DNA of 28,200 nt from Bryobacteraceae bacterium (lineage in GTDB: Bacteria; Acidobacteriota; Terriglobia; Bryobacterales; Bryobacteraceae), in contig JARKOC010000006.1 of NCBI GenBank assembly GCA_029975915.1, forward strand, positions 1 through 28,200, in the 5' to 3' direction. Each line of letters opens with the position of its first letter. Position 1 is the stretch's first letter. The translations under genes and the position numbers were made by a program. Of this stretch, positions 1 to 8,913 are shown in pieces. Under the pieces are notes generated by a model. It did not search any database. It was given only the letters and a program-made list of their open reading frames with translations, and was not told where the DNA came from.

Positions 1-2
1 CT

Positions 3-2321
3 CCCGAGCCGCCCCCGCCGCCGGCAGTGACAATCAGCACTGACGACGACGGCGACAGCATCCTGCTGCACGAGACCGCCGCGCGCGACTACCTCGAATA
101 CGCGGTCGCCGTGGTCAAGGGCCGCGCGCTGCCGGACGTGAAGGACGGGCAGAAGCCGGTGCAGCGGCGCGTGCTGTTCGCCATGCACGAACTGGGTCTC
201 GCCGCCGGCGCCAAGCCGGTGAAGTCGGCGCGCGTCGTTGGCGACGTGATCGGTAAATACCACCCGCACGGCGACACCTCGGCCTACGACGCGATGGTGC
301 GCGTCGCACAGCCGTTCTCGCTGCGCTACCCGCTGGTCGACGGGCAGGGCAACTTCGGCTCGCGCGACGGCGACGGGGCCGCGGCGATGCGCTACACCGA
401 AGCGCGGCTGACGCCGATCGCCGAACTCCTGCTCGGCGAACTCGACGAAGGCACTGTCGACTTCCAGCCGAACTACGACGGCTCGTTCGACGAGCCGGCC
501 TATCTCCCGGCCCGCCTGCCCTTCTCGCTGTTGAACGGCGCCTCCGGCATCGCCGTCGGCATGGCCACGGAAATGCCGCCGCACAACCTGCAGGAAGTCG
601 CCAACGCGGCGATCTGCCTGATCCAGAACCCGCAGGCCGACCTCGCCGAGTTGATGACCCACATTCCCGGCCCGGACTACCCCGGCGGCGGGCAGATCAT
701 CTCGACGCCGGCGGAAATCGCCGGCGCATACGCCAGCGGCCGCGGCAGCCTGCGCGTGCGCGCCCGCTACGAGTTCGAGGAAATGGCGCGCGGGGCCTGG
801 CAGTTGGTCATCAAGGAACTGCCGCCGGGGGTCTCGTCGGCCAAGGTGCTCTCCGAAATCGGCGCGCTGATGAACCCGCAGCCCAAGCCCGGCAAGAAGA
901 CGATCGAGCAGTCGGCGGCGCAGTTGAAGGCGCTGTTTGCTTCGCAGCTGGAGCGCGCGCGGGACGAATCGGGCAAGGACGACGACGTCCGCCTCGTCTT
1001 CGAGCCGGTCAGCTCGCGCCAGAGCCGCGACGAGTTCGTCGCGCTGCTGCTCGCGCACACCAGCCTGGAGACCACGGCGCCGATCAACCTCGTCGCCGTC
1101 GGCCTCGACGGGCGGCCATGCCAGAAGACGCTCGCCGAGTTGATCGGCGAATGGTGCCGCTTCCGGCTGCAAACGGTGAAACGGCGCAGCGAATTCCGCC
1201 TGACCAAGGCCAACGACCGCATCCACATCCTCGAAGGCCGGCACATCGTCTTCCTCAACATCGACGAGGTGATCCGCATTATCCGAGAGTCGGACGAGCC
1301 CAAGCCGGCGCTGATCGCGCGCTTTGCCCTCTCCGACCGGCAGGCCGACGACATCCTCGAAATCCGCCTGCGCCAGCTGGCACGCCTCGAAGGCATCAAG
1401 ATCGAGCAGGAACTCGAAAAGCTGCGCGGCGAAAAGGACGAACTCGAAAAACTGCTCGCCAGCGACACGCTGATGCGCCGGCTGGTCGTCAAGGAGATCA
1501 AGGCCGACGCTGGCAAGCACGGTGACGCGCGGCGGACGCTGATCGAAGCGGCATCGATGGCGTCGCGTTCGGAAGTCGCCGCCGTCGCCGACGAACCGGT
1601 GACGCTGATCGTCTCCGAGAAGGGCTGGGCACGCGTGCGCCAGGGCCATAACCTCGACCTTTCCGGCGTCGCCTACAAGGACGGCGACGGCCCGGGCGTC
1701 AATTGCGAATGCCGCTCCGTCGATTCGCTCGTCATCCTGTCGAACGAAGGCCGCGCCTTCACCGTGCCCATCGCCGCGCTGCCCGACGGCCGTGGCATGG
1801 GCGCGCCGCTGCCCTCGTTCGTCGACATGGGCAACAGCAAGATCGCGCACGTGCTGGTCGGCAAACCGGAGGACGAATTCCTGATCGCCAAGACCTCCGG
1901 CTACGGCTTCATCTGCACCTACGGCGACCTGCTTTCGCGGCAGAAGGCCGGCAAGGCCTTCCTGACCATGGAGGACGGCGCCGCCATCCTGCCTCCCTGT
2001 CGCATCGCCGGCGCGGACCACCTCGCCGCGCTCTCCGACGACGGCCGCCTGCTCGTCTTCCCGCTTGACCAGATGAAGAAGCTCTCCGGCGGCAAGGGCG
2101 TGCAGATCATCGGGCTGAAAGGCAAGGAAACACTGAAATCCGCGATTGCCGTTAAAGGCCCGGTAGTGAGCATCAAGGGTACGTTCCGCAACAAGCCGAA
2201 GTCGCTGCTTTCGGAAGAAAAGCATCTCGGAATGCGAGCCCGGCGCGGGGCCGTGGCAGGGCTGATCAATCAACCGATTATCGAAAACCTGCCCGATTCA
2301 TCCCATCCGGATTCCGAATGA
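3..2321 (+). CDS. parC: DNA topoisomerase IV subunit A, 5' end cut by the window
   Basis: ParC is the DNA-cleaving subunit of topoisomerase IV, which with ParE decatenates daughter chromosomes. The catalytic region reads [15 protein letters not shown] (quinolone-determining region) and then [10 protein letters not shown], whose Tyr is the active-site tyrosine. The Thr and Asp of GDTSAYD sit where E. coli ParC has Ser80 and Glu84. A coiled-coil stretch ([17 protein letters not shown]) and a C-terminal beta-pinwheel region follow. A GTG at 27 gives 764 residues, but it has no Shine-Dalgarno sequence. The frame stays open upstream to the window edge through a proline-rich stretch, so the true start is probably outside the window. 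The stop overlaps the rsuA start (ATGA), implying co-translation. Family identity is certain; only the N-terminus is open. Confidence 0.95.
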   Translation, partial: PEPPPPPAVTISTDDDGDSILLHETAARDYLEYAVAVVKGRALPDVKDGQKPVQRRVLFAMHELGLAAGAKPVKSARVVGDVIGKYHPHGDTSAYDAMVRVAQPFSLRYPLVDGQGNFGSRDGDGAAAMRYTEARLTPIAELLLGELDEGTVDFQPNYDGSFDEPAYLPARLPFSLLNGASGIAVGMATEMPPHNLQEVANAAICLIQNPQADLAELMTHIPGPDYPGGGQIISTPAEIAGAYASGRGSLRVRARYEFEEMARGAWQLVIKELPPGVSSAKVLSEIGALMNPQPKPGKKTIEQSAAQLKALFASQLERARDESGKDDDVRLVFEPVSSRQSRDEFVALLLAHTSLETTAPINLVAVGLDGRPCQKTLAELIGEWCRFRLQTVKRRSEFRLTKANDRIHILEGRHIVFLNIDEVIRIIRESDEPKPALIARFALSDRQADDILEIRLRQLARLEGIKIEQELEKLRGEKDELEKLLASDTLMRRLVVKEIKADAGKHGDARRTLIEAASMASRSEVAAVADEPVTLIVSEKGWARVRQGHNLDLSGVAYKDGDGPGVNCECRSVDSLVILSNEGRAFTVPIAALPDGRGMGAPLPSFVDMGNSKIAHVLVGKPEDEFLIAKTSGYGFICTYGDLLSRQKAGKAFLTMEDGAAILPPCRIAGADHLAALSDDGRLLVFPLDQMKKLSGGKGVQIIGLKGKETLKSAIAVKGPVVSIKGTFRNKPKSLLSEEKHLGMRARRGAVAGLINQPIIENLPDSSHPDSE

Positions 2322-3040
2322 CCGTGGAACTGGAACGCTTGCTCAGGTCGCAGGGCTTCGGCAGCCGAGCGGAATGCCGGGCATTGATCTGCTCCGGCCG
2401 AGTGTTCACAAACGGCGTCGCATGCGACGATCCGTACGCGGAATTCGAGCCGGAGGGATTTCAATTCACGGTCGACGGCGTCCCTTGGAAGTACCGCAAG
2501 CACGCCTACATTGCCCTGCACAAGCCGGCCGACTTCGAGTGTTCGCACAAACCCCGATTCCACCCGAGCGTCTATACGTTGCTGCCGCGCCCCCTGGTGA
2601 CCCGTGGGGTACAGGCCATCGGCCGCCTTGATGAAGATACGACCGGCCTCTTGCTGATGTCGGACGATGGCCAGTTCATCCACCAATGCACTTCGCCAAA
2701 GAGACTCGTTCCCAAGGTGTATGAGGTCACCACCAAGCACCCTATCGACGACGCCCAGATCAGCGCCCTGCGCCAGGGCGTCCTGTTGAACGACGAGGCA
2801 TCGCCCATTGCCGCGGCAGCCTGCGAACGCGTGTCGGATCACCTGCTGCGCCTGACGGTAACCGAGGGTAAGTACCATCAGGTCAAACGCATGGTGGCGG
2901 CTGCAAGCAATCGCGTCGTCGCGCTGCATCGCGTGGCAATCGGAGGGTTTGCATTGCCCGCGAACCTGAAGCCGGGCGAATGGATGTGGCTGGAGGAAAA
3001 GGACCTTGGCGGGTTGGCGGAGAGAAATCCCGCTGCATAA
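2318..3040 (+). CDS. rsuA: 16S rRNA pseudouridine(516) synthase RsuA
   Basis: The product is a 240-residue RsuA/RluB-family pseudouridine synthase, expected to convert U516 of 16S rRNA to pseudouridine during 30S assembly. An N-terminal S4 RNA-binding domain (about residues 2-50, [20 protein letters not shown]) is followed by the catalytic domain. [17 protein letters not shown] holds the catalytic aspartate at about residue 105. The C-terminal signature [11 protein letters not shown] and ELHR-like [10 protein letters not shown] follow E. coli RsuA closely, and the length is normal (E. coli 231). The start codon overlaps the parC stop as ATGA, so it is probably translationally coupled. RsuA is preferred over RluB/RluE from overall similarity, at moderate certainty. 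Confidence 0.9.
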   Translation: MTVELERLLRSQGFGSRAECRALICSGRVFTNGVACDDPYAEFEPEGFQFTVDGVPWKYRKHAYIALHKPADFECSHKPRFHPSVYTLLPRPLVTRGVQAIGRLDEDTTGLLLMSDDGQFIHQCTSPKRLVPKVYEVTTKHPIDDAQISALRQGVLLNDEASPIAAAACERVSDHLLRLTVTEGKYHQVKRMVAAASNRVVALHRVAIGGFALPANLKPGEWMWLEEKDLGGLAERNPAA

Positions 3041-3191
3041 GGGCTCGCCGGACTCCCGTACCAACTGCGCCTCCGCAATGCGCCTTCGATTGCGGCACTC
3101 AGAGGGAAATAACTCAGGAAACCAGGCTCCACGACCCGCGAGTGCGCTCCGATTGGTAAAATACCGGCCTTGGCAACCGCGCCAGCCTCTT

Positions 3192-3217
3192 CCGGCGCCC
3201 TTCCAGCCGGTTTTTTT
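3192..3217 (+). terminator. Possible intrinsic terminator after parC-rsuA
   Basis: CCGGC (3192-3196) and GCCGG (3206-3210) can form a 5-bp all-GC stem with a 9-nt loop, followed directly by seven T residues (3211-3217). It lies about 150 nt after the rsuA stop and just before the cytochrome gene, so it would separate the two units. The stem is short, so confidence is moderate. Confidence 0.45.
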
Positions 3218-3259
3218 GACGCCAACGGCATACTCCATCGATCGCACAGGAAACAGAAC

Positions 3260-3796
3260 GTGTCACCCAGTCGTTACCACCCCTCGCTTCGCGTCCTCCA
3301 TTGGCTGATCGCCGCACTGATCATTGCCGCACTGTTCATGGGCACATTTGTGATGGCCCGTATCCAGAATTCCGACCCATCCAAGCTTTTTGCCCTGCTC
3401 AAGCACATGACAGTCGGCGTGCTGGTCCTCGCCCTCACGCTGATGCGCCTGTTCATCCGGCCAAAAACAAGGCGCCCGACCCCCATGTTCTCCGGCATCA
3501 CGCTCGCCGACCAGGTCGTTCCTTACGTGCACCGCATTTTCGATGTACTGGTGCTGGTGATGATCGGAAGCGGGATCGGCATCGCAGTTCTCTCCGGGCT
3601 GCCGGGCGCCATCCTGGACGGCAACGTTTCGCAACTTCCCGCCAGCTTCAGCAATCTGCCCATGCATACGTTGCATGTTTTCGCGGCCAGGGTTCTGGCC
3701 GGTATCGTTGCGCTGCATGTTTGCGGCGCGTTTTACCATCATTTCTTCCTCAAGGACGGCCTGCTGTCGCGCATGTCGCTCGTTGCGCGACAATAG
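3260..3796 (+). CDS. Cytochrome b561 family membrane protein
   Basis: The product is a 178-residue di-heme b561-type cytochrome (Ni/Fe-hydrogenase/b561 superfamily). It has four hydrophobic segments: about residues 12-33, 46-66, a pair near 90-115, and 140-162. Candidate heme-ligand histidines are in RVLHW (His14), LLKHMT (His49) and PMHTLHVFAARVLAGIVALH. Such proteins pass electrons between quinol and periplasmic acceptors; E. coli CybB oxidises superoxide with ubiquinone. The frame is open further upstream to an ATG at 3170. The GTG at 3260 is preferred because it follows CACAGGAAACAG, a strong Shine-Dalgarno context, and gives the normal family N-terminus. The partner protein is unknown. 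Confidence 0.85.
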   Translation: MSPSRYHPSLRVLHWLIAALIIAALFMGTFVMARIQNSDPSKLFALLKHMTVGVLVLALTLMRLFIRPKTRRPTPMFSGITLADQVVPYVHRIFDVLVLVMIGSGIGIAVLSGLPGAILDGNVSQLPASFSNLPMHTLHVFAARVLAGIVALHVCGAFYHHFFLKDGLLSRMSLVARQ

Positions 3797-3873
3797 AAAC
3801 TCTCCATGATGCTTGAGTTTGCAGCAGCTGAACCGCAAGCGTCCGCCCTCCATCACCGTTCGGGAGAACACCC

Positions 3874-4395
3874 ATGAGCCTGCGAATAATCATTACCGGC
3901 GGCACCTTCGACAAGCGCTACGACGCGATTCGCGGCCAGCTGACCTTCGAGGACACGCACCTGCCGGACATCATCAAGCAGGTGCGTTCGAGCCTCCCGA
4001 TCGAGCTCGAACTCAACCAGCTGGTGGACAGCCTGGACATGCAGGACGATAACCGCCAGCGCGTACTGAACGCCTGCCGCAGCGCCGGCGAAGAGTACAT
4101 CGTGATCACTCATGGAACCGACACCATGGCGGAAACGGCCGGCGTCCTCGGCCGCGCCTTCGACACCGGAGAGACGGCCCTGTCCGGCAAACGGATCGTC
4201 CTCACCGGGGCGATGGTGCCCTACTCGGTGTCCGGCAGCGACGCCCTGTTCAACCTGGGCAGCGCGGTCATGGCGGCGCAGCTGGTCGAGCCCGGCGTTT
4301 ATATCGCCATGAACGGCCGCTGTTTTCCCTGGCACGCTGTGCGGAAGAACCGCGCGCTGGGCGTCTTCGAAGGCCAGCCGTTGCGGGAAAAATGA
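3874..4395 (+). CDS. Asparaginase-domain protein, N-terminal domain only
   Basis: This 173-residue protein matches only the N-terminal half of type I/II L-asparaginases, which are normally about 330 residues. Visible active-site elements are TGGTFDK (nucleophile Thr11), ITHGTDTM (Thr82, Asp83) and GKRIVLTGAM (Lys106), so the classical catalytic set is present. The C-terminal domain that helps form the dimeric active site is absent: the protein ends shortly after GVFEGQPLREK. Short proteins of this type exist in other proteobacteria, so it is probably a genuine small family rather than a broken gene, but its reaction is not known to me. GGGAG ahead of the ATG supports the start. It follows the b561 gene by 77 nt on the same strand. 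Confidence 0.8.
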   Translation: MSLRIIITGGTFDKRYDAIRGQLTFEDTHLPDIIKQVRSSLPIELELNQLVDSLDMQDDNRQRVLNACRSAGEEYIVITHGTDTMAETAGVLGRAFDTGETALSGKRIVLTGAMVPYSVSGSDALFNLGSAVMAAQLVEPGVYIAMNGRCFPWHAVRKNRALGVFEGQPLREK

Positions 4396-4421
4396 GCGCG
4401 GCCGTCCCCGTGGACAGCGGC

Positions 4422-5582
4422 TCAAGCTCTTGGCTTAAGCCCCCATGCCACCCGTGACCCTCCCGCGACGGTAGCGCCAACGGCCCAGAAGACGCTGGCC
4501 ACGCCAACTACGGCGCCGACCGAACCGAACAGCATCGGCATGACGATGCTCGAAGCGTTGATTGTCATCATGCGCAAGCCGAGTGCCTCGCCATGGCGGT
4601 GCGGCGGCGTGATCTGGTGCAATGAAGTCAGGATCATCGGCTGAACGGATCCCAGCGAGAATCCGAGCAGGATGGAACAGGCGCCCATGTCCAGTGGCGA
4701 GTGCATCAGCGGGTAGACGCCGAAAAGCACGCCGGTCGCCGCCATCGCGGAGGCTATGACGGCCCATTCCTGCAAGCGGGAAGCCAGCATCGGTATCAGC
4801 ACGCGGATCAGCGTGGCGGCGATGGCGAATACCCCGAGAATCGTGCCGATCACCGAAGCGCTGAAACCGCGCTCGTGGCCGAGCACGGGCAAGATGAAGG
4901 TATGCACGTCCCAGCACGACGACAGCATCCAGTTGATGACCAACAGACGGCGCATCTGCGGCGCAGCCAGCAAATCCCAGGCGCGTGGCGGGACGCCCTC
5001 CGCGACGCTCTTCGAAAGCGGCAATTCGGGAGTACCGCGCACCCAGTACCACGAAGCCAGCGGCAGCACGGCCATCACCGCGAAAGCCACCCGGAACCCC
5101 GCATGGTCGATCAACAGCCCGGCGGAGAAAGGACCGACGAAGTTGGAAATCGACGGAGCGATGGCCAGCCAGCTGAATATTTGCTTGAGCTGTGTATTGT
5201 CCTTGCCCATGCGGCCCACATGCCGCTGCAGGGCGATTACCGCGGAACCGGTAGCTCCGCCGCAGAGCAGCGCAGTCACGCACAGAACCGGAAAAATGGG
5301 CCAGATTGCGGCCATCCCTACACCAAAAACGGTGAATCCCACGCTGAGCGCTACCGGGCGTTTGAGGCTGTTGCGATCGGCGTAGCGGCCGGCGGGCAAG
5401 GAAAGAAAAAGTTGCGTGAGGGCAAACAGCGCGAGCAGGAGCCCCACTGCCGCGGGACTTTGGCCCTGCCGCAGGGCCAGCAACGGGGCTGCCATGCGGA
5501 CACCTGCCATGCACGCGTGGATAAACACTTGCACGGCAATCAGGCGTGCGAGCGTCGCGTTCAACGAGTTATCGGGATTCAT
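4422..5582 (-). CDS. MFS transporter
   Basis: The product is a 386-residue major facilitator superfamily permease with about 12 hydrophobic segments. The conserved loop after the second segment reads PAGRYADRNSLKRPVAL, the MFS cytoplasmic-loop motif. The substrate cannot be read from the sequence. An upstream in-frame ATG at 5720 would add 46 polar residues not typical of the family. The ATG at 5582 (MNPDNSLNATLARLIAVQVF) gives a normal N-terminus, although no clear Shine-Dalgarno precedes it. The gene is convergent with the asparaginase-domain gene (26 nt apart) and lies 204 nt after the LysR gene on the same strand. That interval holds no recognisable feature. Confidence 0.85.
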   Translation of the reverse strand: MNPDNSLNATLARLIAVQVFIHACMAGVRMAAPLLALRQGQSPAAVGLLLALFALTQLFLSLPAGRYADRNSLKRPVALSVGFTVFGVGMAAIWPIFPVLCVTALLCGGATGSAVIALQRHVGRMGKDNTQLKQIFSWLAIAPSISNFVGPFSAGLLIDHAGFRVAFAVMAVLPLASWYWVRGTPELPLSKSVAEGVPPRAWDLLAAPQMRRLLVINWMLSSCWDVHTFILPVLGHERGFSASVIGTILGVFAIAATLIRVLIPMLASRLQEWAVIASAMAATGVLFGVYPLMHSPLDMGACSILLGFSLGSVQPMILTSLHQITPPHRHGEALGLRMMTINASSIVMPMLFGSVGAVVGVASVFWAVGATVAGGSRVAWGLKPRA

Positions 5583-5786
5583 GATTCGGACGGCATATTG
5601 GGCAGCTGGACCGTCGCAAATCGCTGGGCCAACGGCAAGGAAGCGGGAGCCACCCGCAGGCGCCACTATAGCCGAACGTTTCCCGCCACGATAGCCGAAG
5701 CAGACAAACGGCAAGGACAAGCGCCTTCATTCGAGGCGATTCAGGACTCGCCGGACAGACAAACCCGATGGTTACGCGACACGCGG

Positions 5787-6719
5787 TTACAGATCAACGT
5801 CCAGCGCTAGGGCAATGTGCTCGGGCGGTTCGATGCGCGAGAGCCCGTCGACGATGGCTCTGGCCAGCCCCATCGCCTGCGCGGACAGTCCCAGATCGCT
5901 GCGATAGCAAAGATGCAACTCCCGAAAGACCTCCGGCTCGGCCAGCGGCACGAAGACGAACCCTCGGGCGTACGAGTTCATCGCGGTCAAACCGGAAACC
6001 AGCGCCTGCCCAAGACCCTGCTCGACCATGGCCAACTCCACGGCCGAACTCGACACTTCGACCCCGCCAAGCTTCTCGACGAGCGAATCGACAATTCCCA
6101 TGCTGTTCAGCGCACCGGCAATGGAAGTGTCCGGGGCAAATCTCATGACTCGATATTTCCCGAGGTCACGTACCGGAATGGATCGTGGCACCCCGGTCGT
6201 GCCAGGGGCAAACAGGAGCCCGAGCCGGGCCGAGAGGAGTCTATGGGTCGTCAGGCGCGACACATCTCCGCTCAACGAGGCGATACCGAAATCGACGGAC
6301 GCCGAATTGACCATCTGCACGATTCCCACGCTGTTGGCGTCTTCGATCTTGACCTTGACCCGCGGAGAGTCGCGCGAGAAATCGCGCAGGATAGCTGGCA
6401 GCATTGCACACGCGAACGCCGCCCCCGTGGCGATGTGAATGTTCCCGAAATATCCTTTCGACTCCTCGTGCAAGTCGGCAACCGCGGAGTCGAACTCTCT
6501 CACCAGCCGCTGCGCGACCGGAAGGAAACGCTCTCCCTGACGCGTCAATGCGACGCTGCGGGTGCCCCGCACGAACAGCCGGACGCCCATCTCCGCCTCG
6601 AAGTTCTTGATGGCCCGGGTCAGCGCCGGCTGGGTAACGAAGAGGCGTTCCGCCGACCGGGTAAAGCTCCCCGTCTCGGACACCATCAGAAAGGCGCGTA
6701 TCTGCTTGATGCTGGCCAC
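5787..6719 (-). CDS. LysR-family transcriptional regulator
   Basis: The product is a 310-residue LysR-type regulator. The N-terminal winged helix-turn-helix is clear (about residues 3-62: IKQIRAFLMVSETGSFTRSA, then RLFVTQPALTRAI). It is followed by the periplasmic-binding-like effector domain, with YFGNIHIATGAAFACAMLPA at its start. The GTG at 6719 gives the standard family length. A further in-frame start at 6866 would add 49 residues that look like intergenic translation. The gene diverges from an exported hydrolase gene (6893), and a T-N11-A inverted repeat lies 17 bp upstream of its start, as is usual for self-regulating LysR genes. The hydrolase is the obvious candidate target. The effector is unknown. 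Confidence 0.9.
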   Translation of the reverse strand: MASIKQIRAFLMVSETGSFTRSAERLFVTQPALTRAIKNFEAEMGVRLFVRGTRSVALTRQGERFLPVAQRLVREFDSAVADLHEESKGYFGNIHIATGAAFACAMLPAILRDFSRDSPRVKVKIEDANSVGIVQMVNSASVDFGIASLSGDVSRLTTHRLLSARLGLLFAPGTTGVPRSIPVRDLGKYRVMRFAPDTSIAGALNSMGIVDSLVEKLGGVEVSSSAVELAMVEQGLGQALVSGLTAMNSYARGFVFVPLAEPEVFRELHLCYRSDLGLSAQAMGLARAIVDGLSRIEPPEHIALALDVDL

Positions 6720-6735
6720 GATCGCATTTAATAAC

Positions 6736-6748
6736 TTGAATTTATCAA
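6736..6748. promoter_or_regulatory. Candidate LysR operator (T-N11-A)
   Basis: TTGA-ATTTA-TCAA is a perfect 4-bp inverted repeat with the T-N11-A geometry of LysR-type binding sites. It sits in the AT-rich divergent interval between the LysR gene and the hydrolase gene. A wider imperfect inverted repeat (GCATTTAA near 6724 against TTTTAATGC ending at 6764) surrounds it. Confidence 0.4.
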
Positions 6749-6892
6749 TGCGTGATTTTAATGCAATGGACAACACAAATAAAACGATTGAACATGAGTC
6801 AGCCAAAAGGACGAGCGGCTCGAGCAAGGGGCCGTCATGGCTCGGCATCCAAAGGCGTTTCACCAATCAGTCATTGAAGATCGGAGCAAGTC

Positions 6893-7696
6893 ATGAAACC
6901 CAATTCCTCATTGTGCCTGGCCTTCGGCCTGCTGTTCGCCACGGCCTCAGCGTCCGGTCTGGAGGCCGTAGACGTACAGAAGACCATTGACGAAGCTGAA
7001 CTGTCGCTTCCTGCCGGAATCGCTGGCAATTCCCCGTTTTTCGGCAAGCTCAGCGAATTGCCGAAAATCGACGGCACGTCGAGACTTCCTGTGGTCGTTT
7101 TCCTGCATGGATCCTCCGGATTCGGCGACGCCACCCGGATCTTCCAGAAATGGCTGGCCAACGACGTGGGAGTCGCGTCGTTCGCCCCCAACAGCATGGT
7201 TTTCCCCAACCGGATCATGTACAAATCGCCGGTTTCCAAGGAAATCTATGAACAGGTGCATGCACTTAGGGCCGCGGAACTTAAGGCGGCCATCGACTAC
7301 CTGTCCAGACAACCGTGGGTGGACCGAACCAGGCTGATGATCGCCGGGACCAGCGAAGCCGCCGTTTCGATCGCCCGCTACGACGGGCCGGCCGTTGCCG
7401 CGCGGATGATCTTCGCGTGGTCATGCGAAACGAATTACTTCGTCAACAGGGACAATACGGCCATCCCGGGCAATCAAGCCGTGCTGAACGTCATCTCCGC
7501 AAGCGATCCGTATTTCTCGCCGAACAATCCCTGGAACGCCGGCTACGCGGTGAAGGGGCACTGCGGCGAAGCACTGAAGGATCACAAGAACGCCGAGATC
7601 GTGCTGATCCCCGGCGCTCCGCACACGCTTCTGAACCTCAAGCAAACGCAAGGCGCTACCAAGGCGTTCATTGCCGGGGTTATCAAGGCCGACTGA
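6893..7696 (+). CDS. Exported alpha/beta hydrolase (dienelactone-hydrolase-like)
   Basis: The product is a 267-residue predicted secreted hydrolase. Residues 1-21 (MKPNSSLCLAFGLLFATASA) look like a signal peptide. The alpha/beta fold markers are VVVFLHGSSGFG (oxyanion-hole HG, 72-73), AGTSEAA with nucleophile Ser154 in a G-x-S-x-A elbow, and a late PGAPHTLLN supplying the likely catalytic His. The acidic residue is probably in the SASDPYF stretch. Substrate is unknown; dienelactone-hydrolase-like proteins act on small esters or lactones. GGAGCAAGTC ahead of the ATG is a good ribosome site. It is divergent from the LysR gene, which may control it. Confidence 0.75.
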   Translation: MKPNSSLCLAFGLLFATASASGLEAVDVQKTIDEAELSLPAGIAGNSPFFGKLSELPKIDGTSRLPVVVFLHGSSGFGDATRIFQKWLANDVGVASFAPNSMVFPNRIMYKSPVSKEIYEQVHALRAAELKAAIDYLSRQPWVDRTRLMIAGTSEAAVSIARYDGPAVAARMIFAWSCETNYFVNRDNTAIPGNQAVLNVISASDPYFSPNNPWNAGYAVKGHCGEALKDHKNAEIVLIPGAPHTLLNLKQTQGATKAFIAGVIKAD

Positions 7697-7784
7697 AACC
7701 CTTTGGCGTAACCGTAGCCCATCCCCAATCTGACCAAAAAGGAAGGGGCACGAAGATTTTTCTGCTATATTCCAAAAGGATCGC

Positions 7785-8912
7785 GTGACGCAACCAGCGG
7801 GGGATGCCTTGGAAAAGCAGTGGTCTTTGGAATCTATCGGCGCGGACGGAAACCGTGTCGATTTCGTGATCACACGATTGCCGTGCCGCGTCGGGCGCAG
7901 CAAGGAAAACGACCTGGTCATCGCCAATCTGGGACTGAGCCGGCTCCATGCCATCCTGGTCCGCGACATCACCGGCCAGCTCAGACTGATCGACGAAAAC
8001 AGCACCAACGGAACCTTCGTCAATCGCCACCGGATCGAAGGCTATTGCCTGCTCAAAGAGAACGACATCATTCATTTCGCCAGCGCCGAGTTCAAGCTGC
8101 ACCGGAGCGCCGTCGAGCAGAAAACCGTTCTGTCGTTCGACCAGATGCACACCATGGTCATGCCGTCGAACATGGAGCTTTCCGAGCATTTTCAGCCGAA
8201 CGAGGCAGAGTTTGACGAACTGATCATGGGAACCGGTTTGTCGGGCGCCGCCCAGCCCATCGTCGACGCGCAGACACGGCAGATCGTTGGCTACGAGTTG
8301 CTGGGACGAGCCAACCACCCCCGCCTGCCGAACAACCCGATCGAACTCTTCTGCATGGCCGAAGCGATGGATCGCGAGGTCGACCTGAGCCTGGCTTTCC
8401 GCGACTTTGGCGTCAGCAAAATCGCACCGCATATCAAGGGCAACACCCTGTTCATCAACGCGCACCCCAAGGAAACGTTCAGCGAGGTTTTTCTCGCGTC
8501 GCTCGAACGCCTGCGCAAAGCATCTCCCGGCATGAGCATCGTCGTTGAGATCCACGAATCGGCCGTGACCGATATCGAGAAGCTGAGGGTATTTGCCAAC
8601 CGCCTGGCGCAACTCGACATCCGCTTCGCCTACGACGACTTCGGTGCCGGACAGGCTCGCCTGCTCGAACTGGCAGACGTCCCGGCGCATTTCGTCAAGT
8701 TCGACATGTCGCTGATTCGCGGCTTGCACAACGCCAGCCCGCGCAAGCGCCAGCTTGTCCGCGACCTGGTGCAGATGGTGCTGGCCGCAGGGTCGGTGCC
8801 GCTCGCCGAAGGCGTGGAGGATGAAGAGGAAGCGCAGATCTGTGTCGAAATGGGCTTCCGGCTGATCCAGGGCTACCTCACCGGCAGACCCGCTCCGGTA
8901 GATTCCCTGTAG
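7785..8912 (+). CDS. FHA-EAL protein, predicted c-di-GMP phosphodiesterase
   Basis: This is a 375-residue cytoplasmic two-domain protein. Residues about 30-105 form an FHA phosphothreonine-binding domain with its key residues present (GRS at 37-39, SRLH at 52-55, NGT at 75-77). Residues about 150-372 form an EAL domain. Its catalytic motifs look intact: ELLGR (E-x-L-x-R, Glu171), LFINAHP, VVEIHE, YDDFGAG, KFDMSLI, AEGVED and IQGYLTGRP. It should therefore hydrolyse c-di-GMP to pGpG, with activity or location controlled by a Ser/Thr-phosphorylated partner. No kinase gene is in view. The GTG start follows AAAAGGA. It stands alone, converging with pepD one base later. Confidence 0.87.
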   Translation: MTQPAGDALEKQWSLESIGADGNRVDFVITRLPCRVGRSKENDLVIANLGLSRLHAILVRDITGQLRLIDENSTNGTFVNRHRIEGYCLLKENDIIHFASAEFKLHRSAVEQKTVLSFDQMHTMVMPSNMELSEHFQPNEAEFDELIMGTGLSGAAQPIVDAQTRQIVGYELLGRANHPRLPNNPIELFCMAEAMDREVDLSLAFRDFGVSKIAPHIKGNTLFINAHPKETFSEVFLASLERLRKASPGMSIVVEIHESAVTDIEKLRVFANRLAQLDIRFAYDDFGAGQARLLELADVPAHFVKFDMSLIRGLHNASPRKRQLVRDLVQMVLAAGSVPLAEGVEDEEEAQICVEMGFRLIQGYLTGRPAPVDSL

Positions 8913-8913
8913 C

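Noticed and set aside
4397..4441. Stem-like GAGC...GCTC and GGCTTAAGCC between convergent genes
   Set aside because: The long stem is imperfect, the palindrome has no loop and there is no T run, so I would not call a terminator.
7763..7771. Extended -10 TGCTATATT before the FHA-EAL gene
   Set aside because: Transcription from it would begin at about the ribosome site, leaving no usable leader for the GTG start, and there is no -35.
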